A stretch of 64,000 nt of DNA from the NCBI GenBank assembly GCA_027574665.1, contig CM050657.1:18401700-18465699 (forward strand), written 5' to 3'. The notes under the pieces were generated by a model that was given only the letters and a program-made list of their open reading frames with translations, ran no database searches and was not told the origin of the DNA. Source of the stretch: Rhynochetos jubatus (lineage: Eukaryota; Chordata; Aves; Eurypygiformes; Rhynochetidae). The translations under genes and the position numbers were made by a program. Positions 40,522-51,186 of this stretch are shown here, piece by piece (position 1 is the first letter of the stretch; every line of letters begins with the position of its first letter).

Positions 40522-43500
40522 AGGCAGAGTACACTACACAAGACAAATAGCACACTCATTTTTAAATTGGGGAAGAAAAAAAAAAATCTACTCATTGGAT
40601 AGCTAACCTGAATGTCACAGATGCACATGATATACTCCTATAGCATCCTCCTTTTTATACAGTGAGAAGCAAAACCCAGCTGAATATTCAAACGTAGTTA
40701 AGTGATAGTAGAAATCTGAATCCTATCTAAAGAAGCAGCTTAAGAATGTCAGTTTTCACTGAATATTGGGCTCTGTTACTTCTGAGGATTCAACAGTGTG
40801 CTCAGCAAAATTGTGGGGCGTTCCTGTATTTTTCAAAGTCCGCCTCTTACGACCTTAAGCATTTATTATAAACGTTAGTGATGAATGTATTTAGATGTGG
40901 AAGTCTCTGCTGAGGACAGGACTTTTCCTATTCTGACAACTGCTTTTCAGAGCCGCAGACACATTCTGCAGGGAGCCACACCGTGGACTCAAAGCACAGA
41001 TGACTACTCTCCAGCTACGCCCTCCTTGACACACTCTCTCTAAAAGGGCTGCAAGAACTCAATCTTGCCATGGAGTCCCAACCCAGCTGTCTCAAGAGAC
41101 AGTCTACTTTCAGCCTATAAATTTTACCAGCGCTGTCCACCTGTGTTGCCCTGGTACATTGTGCTGGTTATTAAACAGTGCCCGAGGTGTTCTGCATCTC
41201 AACTTTTACGTGGTCTCTTTTGAACGTGGGATTTATGTCCTTTTCATATTCGCCCTGAAGGCTTTGTGGGAGCTAAGACAGACCAGACGTGAAGTAAAAC
41301 CATTTCATGTATCTTCCAAAAGAAAACTGAAAAGAAGCCATTTCATGGCATAAACAGATACAATAGTACTGGATTCCTACCAGCTCACTGATGTCTGAAG
41401 AATTATATCTGTTTTCACCAGTTCTGACTGCCCGTTCTATGCAGCAGGCTGTTTCTCTTACACATATTTATCTGCGTAAAGTCAGTATTCACACTACTGA
41501 AGTGTTAGATTTACTGACTGAATACTATTAAGAATATTCGGCCTAATTTTTGTCAGTATGTCAAACGGAACATGCAAGGTAAGAAAAAAAATCTTCATTT
41601 TCTTGTGGTGGCTCCTTTCCCTCTTTCAGGCATCTCTGACAAGTCCTTCTTGACACCTTTGAAACATCAGGAGTAAACAGATTTCCACTGTTTATCGTCA
41701 ACATTGTAAGCACTTCCCTACAGGGAGTGGGCAGAGGTGTTCAGAAAGGCTTACAGAGATAATCTTTACTTAGGTTGTATCATTAATTAGGCAACTTGGC
41801 CAAGGACAGTAATTACAGAGGTGCTAAATTGCACTGAATTTCTATAGCATTGATATTTCACAGGAAGGAAGGTGCAAAGTCAAAGGAATCAAAGCTAATA
41901 CAGTGTCTTTTCTTACCTGATGATTTCTAGTACATCTGCTGGGTAACACACTTAACACGGACCTGGCTGACGCAGATGGCCAGGACGGGACTGACAGAAG
42001 AGCAGCACATGAGCTCTTACCAACAGCCTCCAATGGAGAAGCTGGACAGACTGCTTGCATCTCCCATTTCAGCAAACAGTGCAGACAAATTGCTATTAGC
42101 CTGCGTGATCCTCCATTCCTAACACAGACTGGCAGAGAGACTTCATTCAACCCGCATAGAATCCAGTCCAAATCCCAACAAAATCAACACAAGCCCCCCG
42201 GTGCACTGCCCCGACCTCTTCAGAAGCCAAAAGAGTCCCACCCTCACAGCTTCATCTGACTACAGCCAATTTCAGACCTCCAAGCACATTACCGTGACAT
42301 CTCCTTGGGTGTTATGACTGGCACTGCTGTGTCTTTTACACATTCTTCCCCTAAGTCCTTTATCAGCACGGTTAGCAAAACCCCTTACCATTATTGAGTC
42401 GAAGCGGTAAGCTAAGAAAATTAACGTCATTCTCCATAACATTTACAAATTGCAAGCAGCTAAGCAGCTGCCACTTATTCCTAGTAACTCCAAGTATATT
42501 ATATTGAAAGAAGTCTAACAATAACATATATTGATTTTGTCAAGTTTGGGCTCTTTTTTTTTTTCTTCCCCAAGCAACATATGTTGCACGTTCTATATCT
42601 GTGGGTCTGCGTAGACGCAGGTGTCACTGCAGTAGAGCTCTGACTTGCCAAACAGATGTTGAGGGAAGAAACTGAACACACGATGGGATAAAAGCCGTCT
42701 CAGATCAAAATGTTGCGTTAAGAAAAAACTTCTGGGTAACGCAGTGTACTGAAAGCATTGACTGTATGTTGATATGCAGAACCAACGGGGAGCTGAATTT
42801 ATGCTTGACTACATTTGAAAAACCATGCTATTATGTAGAAAAAAATTATCAAATGCTAAGAAATATGTAAATTAAATGAGGGCAACTACACAAGATTTTT
42901 AAGATCCAAATATTCATATAATTCATTTTACCTAAAGTCCAGATTCTCACTAATATCCTAATGGCCAGCTGAAATGGATTGAAAAGTGATGAAGAGTTTG
43001 AAAAGGGATGTTTTTAAAACCACCCTTTGAAATAATAAAATGGCAAGTGATTCCCAGTCCCCAAACTCAATGAACTGGAGAATCATCCTGAGACTGACAA
43101 AGTTCTCTGCAATTCACTGTAACTTGTATAATAACCAGCCAGTAGGGCTCAGCTTATTCCTCTACTTTGTTCATGATTAAGCCTAATGACAGAATTCAGT
43201 TCAATTTGTGGTCTGAGAAGACAGAGAGGTTAATTTTTCACCATTCAGAATCAACACTTTTCATCACCTATACCCTTTCCCATTATGAAAATAATTACAT
43301 TTGTATAACGTACAGTCAGTTCAGCACATGGAAACTGACATTAAACCCCTCATACCTACTTTTTCCCTGAAATCATTAACAGTGTTGGCTTAAAACATGG
43401 TACTACCCCCTTCAGGATTTTAGGCTTGGTTTAGGCAAATATAATAAAAGACAAATTATGTTGGAAAACTTCAGTGGTTATGTTCAATGTATTTCTGATT

Positions 43501-44383
43501 TATTGAAGAACAACTCCTTGGATGTCCATGACAACAATCCTTTCAAACCTCTGTAAGTTCTGCTGCTTCTGAACTGGCACTCATCAAAAAAATCTGCAAT
43601 GCTTTTCCTTTATAATGAAACCTGCAGTTCCAGAAGCTAGAAAAAGGCTCACCTCCCCGCTCATACAGAAATAACTTTCAAAAGTTGGCAGGAAAACCTA
43701 GTTTCTTACACATTCACTGCTGCAGAAAAGTGATTATACTCTGATAAGAACGTGTTACATACACTTTCAAAGCAGTGGAAAGATTCTACATGGAGGTGGG
43801 GGGGGATCAAACCCAGTCGATGGATAGCTTACAACATTTTATATTCATAAAACAGGTACTAAAGAAAAAAATAATCAGTCTTTCAGAGTTTAATTCTTCC
43901 CTACTAAACACGTGCAGACTAAGGATTTACTTAACCATATAGACTGAAAAACAAAAGGCAAGATTCACTTACTTGCTAGATATCAGATGGGGATTTTAGT
44001 GCACCAAATATTACAAAACACCATCTAAAAATCTTGCTTTTCAACAATGTTATCTGACAATCAACTGAATAGAGGAGAGTTGGTGTATAGTCTATACTTC
44101 GATTTACTTTCCATTATCTGTGTTTTTCAACTCATGAACATGAAAGGTAATACTAATATAGTTCGTAATAGTATGTTATTAAAGCAAAAAACGTAATGAC
44201 CAACACAAATCCACAATGTTCAAAATTACTGTAGTTTCATGTACATTTCTGAAAGCTTCCCAAGCATCATGAGAAAACCAAAACAAAGAAAGACTTCAGG
44301 TTTGTAAATAAGATTCCATATAAAACAATTCACAAGAAATCAACATTGGCACCTGATTGCACGCAGGAGAAAACACGCAACAG

Positions 44384-44393
44384 TACGTACCTG
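44384..44393 (-). promoter_or_regulatory. NAALADL2: Splice donor of the NAALADL2 exon
   Basis: On the minus strand the exon ends in TACAG and the intron opens with GTACGTAC, close to the AG|GTAAGT consensus. The last exon base is 44391 and the GT is at 44389-44390. Past this point the ORF runs only about 20 more codons to a stop, and those residues do not resemble the family. Confidence 0.9.
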
Positions 44394-44892
44394 TAAAGCT
44401 GTTGAATATTTTCAGCTTTGATTTCCTTGAGAATTTCATGGTAGGTATGATGGTTACTTGGTTCTTGAGACGCTGGGGGAGAAGGGCATTTCTTGCGTGC
44501 ATAATACCCTATCACAAATCCAAATATAAATAAAATCAAAGTAATGCAAAATACTTTCAGTATCTGACAAAAACTGCAGCGGTTGCTCTTTGGTGTCTGT
44601 CTTGTGTAATGTGAGATGTAGTCAGGGTCTTCCTGAAGCCGCTGGAATCTTCCCTTTGGAGAAGACGACGGCTGAATGGGTTCGAGATCAAGGTCAGGGC
44701 TCTGCGAATTTCCCAGGTGATGCTGGACCGCACCATCCAGTCGGAAATGGTCAAAGCCAGGCTCCTCCAGCTCTTTTTCCATGTCCCATTCCAGTTCCAG
44801 GGCTGTGGCTTGGAGCTCATCATTGTCAAGGTATGGAGAGTGCCCCTGTGCTCTCTGGTCTGCATTCACTTTGTGATAGGCCATCTTTTTAT
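44391..44892 (-). CDS. NAALADL2: NAALADL2 internal coding exon (N-terminal cytoplasmic region plus membrane anchor)
   Basis: This exon codes for the start of NAALADL2, a type II membrane protein of the glutamate carboxypeptidase II (M28) family whose enzymatic activity is unproven. The first ATG in the exon is at 44884, and 164 complete codons follow before a split codon. Counting from that Met, residues 1-106 are an acidic cytoplasmic region containing YLDNDELQATALELEWDMEK and SPKGRFQRLQ, which match human NAALADL2 closely as I recall it. Residues about 107-128 are one hydrophobic membrane segment (LILFIFGFVIGYY), preceded by Cys103 and Cys106 and followed by a basic RKKC and the start of the extracellular stalk. 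The M28-like domain lies in later exons outside the window. The exon has a TTTTAATAG acceptor and an AG|GTACGT donor. It begins after codon position 1 and ends after position 2. Human NAALADL2 has about 15 residues before the MAY motif, so the first 8 bases are probably coding too; the true start codon is likely in an upstream exon not seen here. Confidence 0.95.
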
Positions 44893-44925
44893 CTATTAAA
44901 ACAAAATTAAAAAAAAAAAACAAAC
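44893..44925 (-). promoter_or_regulatory. NAALADL2: Splice acceptor and polypyrimidine tract of the NAALADL2 exon
   Basis: Read on the minus strand, a run of twelve T (44909-44920) is followed by AATTTTG, TTTTAATAG and then the exon. The AG is at 44893-44894. An ORF that continues upstream through this tract begins with an artificial phenylalanine-rich stretch, which is translated intron. The similarity to NAALADL2 starts at the KKMAY motif, right after this AG, and that fixes the boundary. Confidence 0.9.
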
Positions 44926-46384
44926 CAACAAACACCACACCTCTTTGTTTCCTTACGTCTACATTAACAATTTAATTATTTTTAAACCTGAGAGAACACA
45001 TAAAAAGCAAAAACTGGGTTCTCAGTATTTCACTCCCCCCGTTTCCATCATTTATCTTCTTTTGTAGCATCAGCAGTACCATGAACATCGTCAGAGGGGA
45101 AAGAAGATATTTAAAGGAATATAAATAAAGAGGATTTTACAAGTGCCAATGGCAAAACACAAAAGTTATCCTATTATTTTGTCAGTCCCTAGTATAACAT
45201 TAAGAAAACTGAGTGAAGGCCTAGAGTTTCCAAAACAATTATTTATTACCTGAAAGTAATTCTAAAGCTTAACAACTGTATGTATCAATTTCACGTCACA
45301 CGCCATACAAAATAATGCTGTTAAAAGAAAAAAGGTTGAAGAAGTAGAAATCATGTAACTTGCCTGATCTGATTCAAAACACAAGGAAATGGTGAGTTAA
45401 AAAAGAAATTTCAGGGTGACACTGTACTTACACATCAATAAAAGGCTTCCATTTAGATGGAGCATTCTATTATTTATATGTATTTTAAATGCATAGTTCC
45501 TGAATGACTGATGAATTTACTTAGAAATTGTCCCAGCTGTTTTGCTCCACTTATTTTTCCCATTTTAATGAATCAAAAGCACTGCCAGATAAGTATTTAT
45601 ATAAAAATCATTTTTTTAAGAGCAAGGCATATCAGTGGCAATTCTAGATATTACTATGGAACATGAGCCCTCTAAAAGGAACTCTGACCTCCAGTACAAA
45701 CATCCAAAGTCAATTTTCAACAACTCATTTTTAACCGACTGCAACAATAGGGTGCCATTTGCCTCCACACTTTGACAATAGCTATTCCATCAAATAAGCA
45801 TCTGTAATTTAGGGCTTTTCAAACATCAGACTCACTCATCAATTCGATTAAAATGAAGATGAAGATATCAAACCTCTCACAGTGATGGATATCAGTCTGA
45901 CACCTACAGCACCACACCATCCCTCCATTTTTACATTTTAAGACTTGCCTCCAGATAACATTATTGAGGTCACACAACAGATGAACCTACTCTAATAGCA
46001 AAGTAGAATTTAGCTTTTTGAAGCGCTCTGAAGAGAGTAAACCGTTAGAAAGCACTGATCTAATGAAACAGCCTATTGTCCACTAAAATACTATCTTGCT
46101 CCATACAATACCAATTTACAGATCCTATTTCCTTGTACAGCCATATAAATATCCCTCGCCTGTAACTGTCAGGCAGTCCAGGAATGGTAAGAGAGCCCAT
46201 ACCTGAGGTATGCATTTCAAGCGTGGCTGTTCTATACGCTTAGCAATTCAATGCTCCACGTGCCGCCCAAGTTTTTCTATATGCAGTGGAAGCAACAGAG
46301 AGGGAGCTGAACTAAGGCGTTTAAAATAAATAATGCAGCTTTTCATGCTGATTTTAAAATGATAACAAATGTTAGTCTCTGAAT

Positions 46385-46725
46385 TCCTGTTGAGTCAACA
46401 AATGGCAAAGCCATCCTGGCTGAACTTTACGGCCTTTGTTAGCCCAACCCTCAGGTATGATAACATCCCTCTGAACTGTAGCTCAACAGTCCAGTGGCTC
46501 AACCTCTTCCCTACAGTTGTGCATCACCTCCAGATTTCTCAAGGAAGCATGCTGTTTCATCATCCAAGATGTTAAGGAAGATATTTAATAACATCAACCC
46601 AGAATTGATTCCTGGTGCTTCTTACTAAGCACCAGCCACACATCAAGTGATTTATTAATATTCTTTGGAAAACTGAGCTAACCAATTTTCAAATCTGCCC
46701 TTCCATTCTGTCTTCTCCTGCAAGT
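46385..46725 (-). repeat. Decayed CR1 LINE fragment, reverse-transcriptase part of ORF2
   Basis: Read on the minus strand, this stretch follows the order of the CR1 ORF2 reverse transcriptase. A degenerate motif resembling the region before the palm (ENWL-like, about 46690) comes first. Next is a segment translating as LLNIFLNILDD (46558-46600), which corresponds to the conserved LFNIFINDLDD block. After it comes a decayed FADDTKL-type catalytic box in which the two catalytic aspartates are not both kept (about 46510-46540), and then a stretch resembling the QRDLDRLE..WA..N region (46395-46480). Stop codons interrupt it, so it is a dead copy. CR1 is the dominant LINE of birds and other reptiles, and this copy is much older than the 53967 copy judging by its divergence. 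The edges are approximate. Confidence 0.8.
46612..46635. repeat. Inverted repeat, 9-bp arms
   Basis: CTGGTGCTT (46612-46620) and AAGCACCAG (46627-46635) are exact reverse complements around six bases. It falls inside the decayed CR1 ORF2 fragment, so it is probably a by-product of mutation in that copy. Confidence 0.95.
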
Positions 46726-47073
46726 CATCAACAAGAGAGGTCACTACTAGAGAATAACAACTGCCCAACAACCTCATCTTTCCATCTCCATTTTTCACCT
46801 TGCTTTGTATTAGAAATTAAAGTGTTTTGTCCTTTAAAAGCAAAACAAATCATTATTGTATTCCACAGATCCATAACTTTTACTCTAGAATTATTAGTCA
46901 TTTAACAAACTGCCTTACTCAAATAAATAAACCCTTAACAGATTACTGTAGATTAGCCAGAGAACAGAAATTAAGAGTGTTTTGCACAGCAGATGTTAAT
47001 CTTTCTGAGTTTATAACTGGTGACCGTTGCACATCCATGATGGTTAAGTTCTCCTCACCTTTATGACACTTCA

Positions 47074-47123
47074 AAAATGTATGCTGTTGTTTACGACATT
47101 TTTTTAAAATGTATGTTATTGTT
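47074..47123. repeat. Imperfect direct repeat, 18 bp, units 14 bp apart
   Basis: AAAATGTATGCTGTTGTT at 47074-47091 recurs as AAAATGTATGTTATTGTT at 47106-47123, with two differences. Confidence 0.85.
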
Positions 47124-47297
47124 CAATTGAGTGTATTACGAAGGTTATTTAAAGCTACACATTAGCACATAATAAAAATTCCTATGAAAATTCCTTAAAT
47201 GGTTGTTAATGCCGATGAGTAGGAACCACATCCGACAGCATAGCATTTCAGCAATTCAGTTTTCATACAAAGCACCAAAACCAGTTACCTCACCCCA

Positions 47298-47325
47298 GGG
47301 GTGGGTGGGGGGTGGATGGGGAGGG
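47298..47325 (+). other. G-quadruplex-type sequence
   Basis: Five G-runs of three or more (G4, G3, G6, G4, G3) lie in 28 bases, with separating loops of one to five bases. This fits the standard four-run pattern. The G-rich strand is the plus strand, which is the template for NAALADL2. Confidence 0.85.
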
Positions 47326-47837
47326 AATCAAACGACTAAATGAACTAAAATAAAAATCAATAATCTATTCACTTTTATATTTGAGACCAGAATTCGGTGT
47401 ATGTGTTCTTCTTAGCAACGCACGTGCTTTAGTTAAACAATGACAAGAATGCAAGAGTAATCCAGTTATCTTCGCTTTTTCTACCAATACTGCTAACTTC
47501 ATTATTTGAGCGTAAGGACACTCACACACCACAAAGTATACGAGATGAGTGCCTACAATGTATTTAACTATGCCAATGGTGATTTTAGAAAGGGGTCTCC
47601 TGACTCTTGAGGCACAAGTCATTTGTGCCATGTAATCTGTATTACCAGTTCTATTTAGTCTTTTGGCTGATTAAGGAAGTGGGTGTGACTTAAAGATTAT
47701 GTATTGCATTTAATTTTAGGTAAGAATTAGACGGATGAAGAAAACACTACACAGAGAATAACAAAATAAAATATATATAAAAAACCCTAAATAATGGAAA
47801 TACAGATAAACTACAAAGTCAAGAAGAACCACTATGA

Positions 47838-47975
47838 TGCTCTAGTTCAGCCTTCTCTATAAAACAGATCATGAAATTAACATATTTTTGAAAGTTCCTT
47901 TTGAAAAACTTCAGGAGAGAGAAAATCCATTCCATCTGCCAGCAAGCTGCTTCAACATTTAATTGTTGTTAAATA
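47838..47975 (-). repeat. Possible ancient CR1/L3-type LINE 3' fragment
   Basis: The order of segments resembles old amniote CR1/L3 3' regions in reverse complement: a CTAGTTCAGCCTTC block, an AAAACTTCAGGAGAGAGAAAATCCATTCCAT block (the usual 'gagaatccaccac' position) and a GCTTCAACATTTAATTG block (the usual 'ttccaatggttaatt' position). Divergence is high, so this is a resemblance in layout and not a firm match. It cannot belong to the 46385-46725 copy, because the 3' part would then have to lie at lower coordinates. Confidence 0.5.
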
Positions 47976-50900
47976 CATGCTTTATTATAAAGATAAAAGA
48001 GCAACTGCACAACGCCAGAAATCTGAATGTTCACCAAGTGAGCTTTAAAGCCATTCTATAGGGACAGCAAAGGGTATCATAAACTCTGGAATACTGGACA
48101 GAGTCAAGCTGATGACCAATAAAGTTGATGCACATTTCTATACTTCCACTTATTTATGCAAAGAATGTTTATAGATAGGTATCAAATCAATGCTAAGTAC
48201 CTTTTCTGTACACCAGAAATCAGGAGTCAGCTTTATCAGATCATTACTGCCTTAACGAGCCTATTTCAGAAATATCTACCTGTTGTTTGATCTCAAAAGT
48301 AACACATTTACATCCTGTCTGATAGGTGAATCTTGTTATGAAACAGCCAGAAACGTCTTTTGTGATAGCCTTCCTGCTTGAATCCCTCCTCAACGAATGC
48401 TCTGAAAACTATGTAATAAGGAGTACATGAAAGGCGTTGCCATCTTTATCACAGTCACTCTCTAACACCTCCACAACAGAAAGGTCAGCTCACGCTAACG
48501 TTCCATTAATCCAACGTGGACACACCAATATGAATATGTTCAAGTTTATTTTTTGTGACTGGTGCTGTAGTTGCTAAATCTAGTTGATAAATAGCTGAGA
48601 TGATTGACAGGGTCATTCAGAGCAAGAAGAGTGGCCAGTGTTAGCACGCTGCCCACAGCAAATGCCTTCTTGGGCCATTTAGTGTTCATTACGGAAATGA
48701 CAAGCTTTGTCCAGGAATTCCACTAAAGGCATTGCGGTTCCTTTGTACAGACATGCAACCAGAAATCCAGGGTTGTTGGCTAATCTCATTTTCAAGGGTC
48801 TTTGACTTTATTCTCAGTATCTTATATACAGAGTGCTTTTGCTTCAAGTCCTTGTAATCTTCCTGAGTCTAGGCAAACCCTCAAAGCAGATATAATGTCC
48901 CCTGTCTGAAGGGCAAATAGCTGTACTTATCTTGGAAATCAACACCCACCACACATACAAGTCTTTAAAGTCTATATAACAACAATTTAATACTTGGTTA
49001 CATGAGATGATGCCAAGTTCCAGGCCTAGTCAAATTTCTTCAGTTATAAATCCTCGATAAAAGTTGTTTGCAGAAGAGATTACGATGCCTTTGTCAACAG
49101 CAACATTACACTAGACTGTAATTCAAAAATAACTGCAATATTTCCATCAACACTTCCTTAATTTTCTGTAGTAATGACTTCTCTCTTTTGTTATGCTTGG
49201 GATATGGGCTTGGCAACAAGTTCAGCCAGAGCAGGACAATTAAGTCCCTTGTCACTCTGCACAATCACTGTAACCACTTTTCAGAACCTCTCAAGTCCTG
49301 AGGCTCAGAGAAAGCAGAATGGCTAGGAAGCTCCTTCTCACCCAGCAGACACCTATCACATAAAGATGAGGCAGACTTAGCTGGTCTAATATGCAGAACA
49401 TGTATTACTAACATACATCTTGTCCATCCTCAGATACATTTAGTTTGCAAATACCTACTCAGAAATCTTTACTGACCTTAGAGTAGCTAACAGCATAGCC
49501 CACCTAGGAGGTTTATTAAAACTGCAGCACAATCAGGTCAGTACAAATGGCTCTGTTATGGAGTCTGTGCATTTCTTGTGGCACGTGCTGGGCTGCTGCC
49601 TTGGCTTTGCTCCCATTTTCAGAACAGCTTGTCCCTCCAGCTCAGGCAGGTAACAGCTCGGTTTTATAGCTGCTTACTCTTTACCACACTCATTTGCAAA
49701 CATCAGAAAAGTCTCAAACAAGGAGGGAGAAGCCTCCCCCCAACCACTGGTTCCTTAGTCCATGAATTAATCACTCATCATTCCTTTGGGCTCCACACTC
49801 AGATCCCACTGTTCTCCTTGGGAAGGGCATTGGGTAGGATAGCAGCGTTTCTGAAAGCACAAAATTGGATGGAGAAACAGGAGTCCCAGCACCAGGAGGA
49901 ATGTGTTGTGTATGGGCGTTCATGCACTGTTCTTAAACTAGGTGTAAGGGGAAGAAATTATGTCCGACATCTTTGTTCATTTGCACTAGGCCACAGCCCC
50001 ATCAACCTCTCCTGCCCCAGCCAGCACCCCACATCTCTGCCTGAGCACCTGTCCACCCCCTAGCATGCCGGGCCCTGCTCCTCCGGAGCAACCCCATCCC
50101 TCCCCACGCCTGTCCAAAGCCCCTCACTGCTCCCTTCCCTGCAGCTGGATCTGCCACCTTGCTGCAGCATCTCCTCCTTGGCTTCCCTGGGAACTGCAAT
50201 GGCTGATGCAGTGGGGAAGGCCCACCTGACACAAAGGTCCCTCAGAAAAAAGGTTCTGGAGTTCTCATGCCTGCTTCAGATTTCAGGGACTTGGAGACAT
50301 CATACAAATAAAACAACCAAAACACACAATCACAGGGACCCAGTCACAAAACATAAGAATGTGTTTCCTGCAAAAGACAACACTTGAGCCATGTGTTTCA
50401 GCCAGCCCTTGTCATAGGCTCGTTTGAACTGCAGCCACTACTGGGCCCAGGTGAAGCCCCCCCCACTGAACTCCTTTGCCCCCTCACGCCCAGGGGATTA
50501 AGGACATCTACCAGCAACCACCTCGTCTTGCAGAGCAATCATGCCCCACAAACCCCTTCTCTGAACGCCTTAATCCTTCGCTTTTTCCTCTCATACCAAC
50601 TGCCTTGTATGCAAAAACCTAACAGTCTGTTTGCTTACATGATATTTTTTCCAACTTCAAGGTTTCATTAATAATATATTTTGCATTACATTTCCTCAGA
50701 CATCATAATTGCCTCCGAAAGAAATAAAACACAAAGCTTTTCCAAGACAAAAACTATTATTGGGGCACTTGCATTTAAGCTCATAGTTGAATTTCATGTG
50801 AAATAAAATTACTGTAAATGGTGTTTAACTTGAAAATGCTGACAAGGATAGCTGCAGTAACAGGCCCTAGAAGTTCTTAAGACAATTAATTTTATATGAT

Positions 50901-51152
50901 TCCTTTGTGCTTTGAAAATTTTTACACTGACAGTCTTTGGTTTGGGCACATTTCACGTTGATTTTATTTCAATCTCTTCTTGATTACTAATTACAGTCAA
51001 TCACATTTAAATTACTGTAAAAGAATTAAGTAATTTTAACTTCAAAAGTTTGGAAACTGTACACTCACAAGCTACTACACTCAAAGAAACTGTGCTCATG
51101 GGAGCCTACTATACTTCCAAAGGTGCAAACCAACATTACAAAAGAGTGATTT

Positions 51153-51165
<13 letters not shown>

Positions 51166-51184
<19 letters not shown>

Positions 51185-51186
51185 AA
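51166..51186 (+). repeat. Poly-A run of 21
   Basis: Twenty-one A bases in a row; no retrocopy recognised upstream. Confidence 0.95.

Larger units (their letters stand above)
1..44390 (-). other. NAALADL2: NAALADL2 intron following the exon (3' side), running off the window
   Basis: No exon, RNA gene or promoter could be supported in this stretch. Its ORFs are all under about 170 codons, occur on both strands, and show no family motif. What it does hold is listed separately: simple repeats, two short tandem duplications, small palindromes, one fragment of an LTR-like repeat (4881-4939), a CpG/G-rich patch (11281-11690) and possible regulatory clusters (32138-32174, 35440-36090, 38936-38965). 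GC-richer blocks at about 18190-18700, 20200-20720, 30100-30890 and 36990-37270 carry overlapping chance ORFs and no recognised element. I see nothing specific in the remaining stretches. Calling it intron rests on the donor at 44390 and on the known very long introns of this gene. A nested gene cannot be excluded. Confidence 0.8.

Noticed and set aside
44557-44910. ORFs of 60-106 codons on both strands over the NAALADL2 exon
   Set aside because: They are other-frame shadows of the exon and show no motif of their own.
44893-44938. N-terminal extension of the NAALADL2 ORF with a phenylalanine-rich start
   Set aside because: It is translated polypyrimidine tract upstream of the splice acceptor and has no match to the protein family.
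49578-50063. 161-codon plus-strand ORF in a GC-rich block
   Set aside because: Stop codons are rarer in this C-rich stretch; the translation has no recognisable domain. I considered an LTR origin but could not match one.
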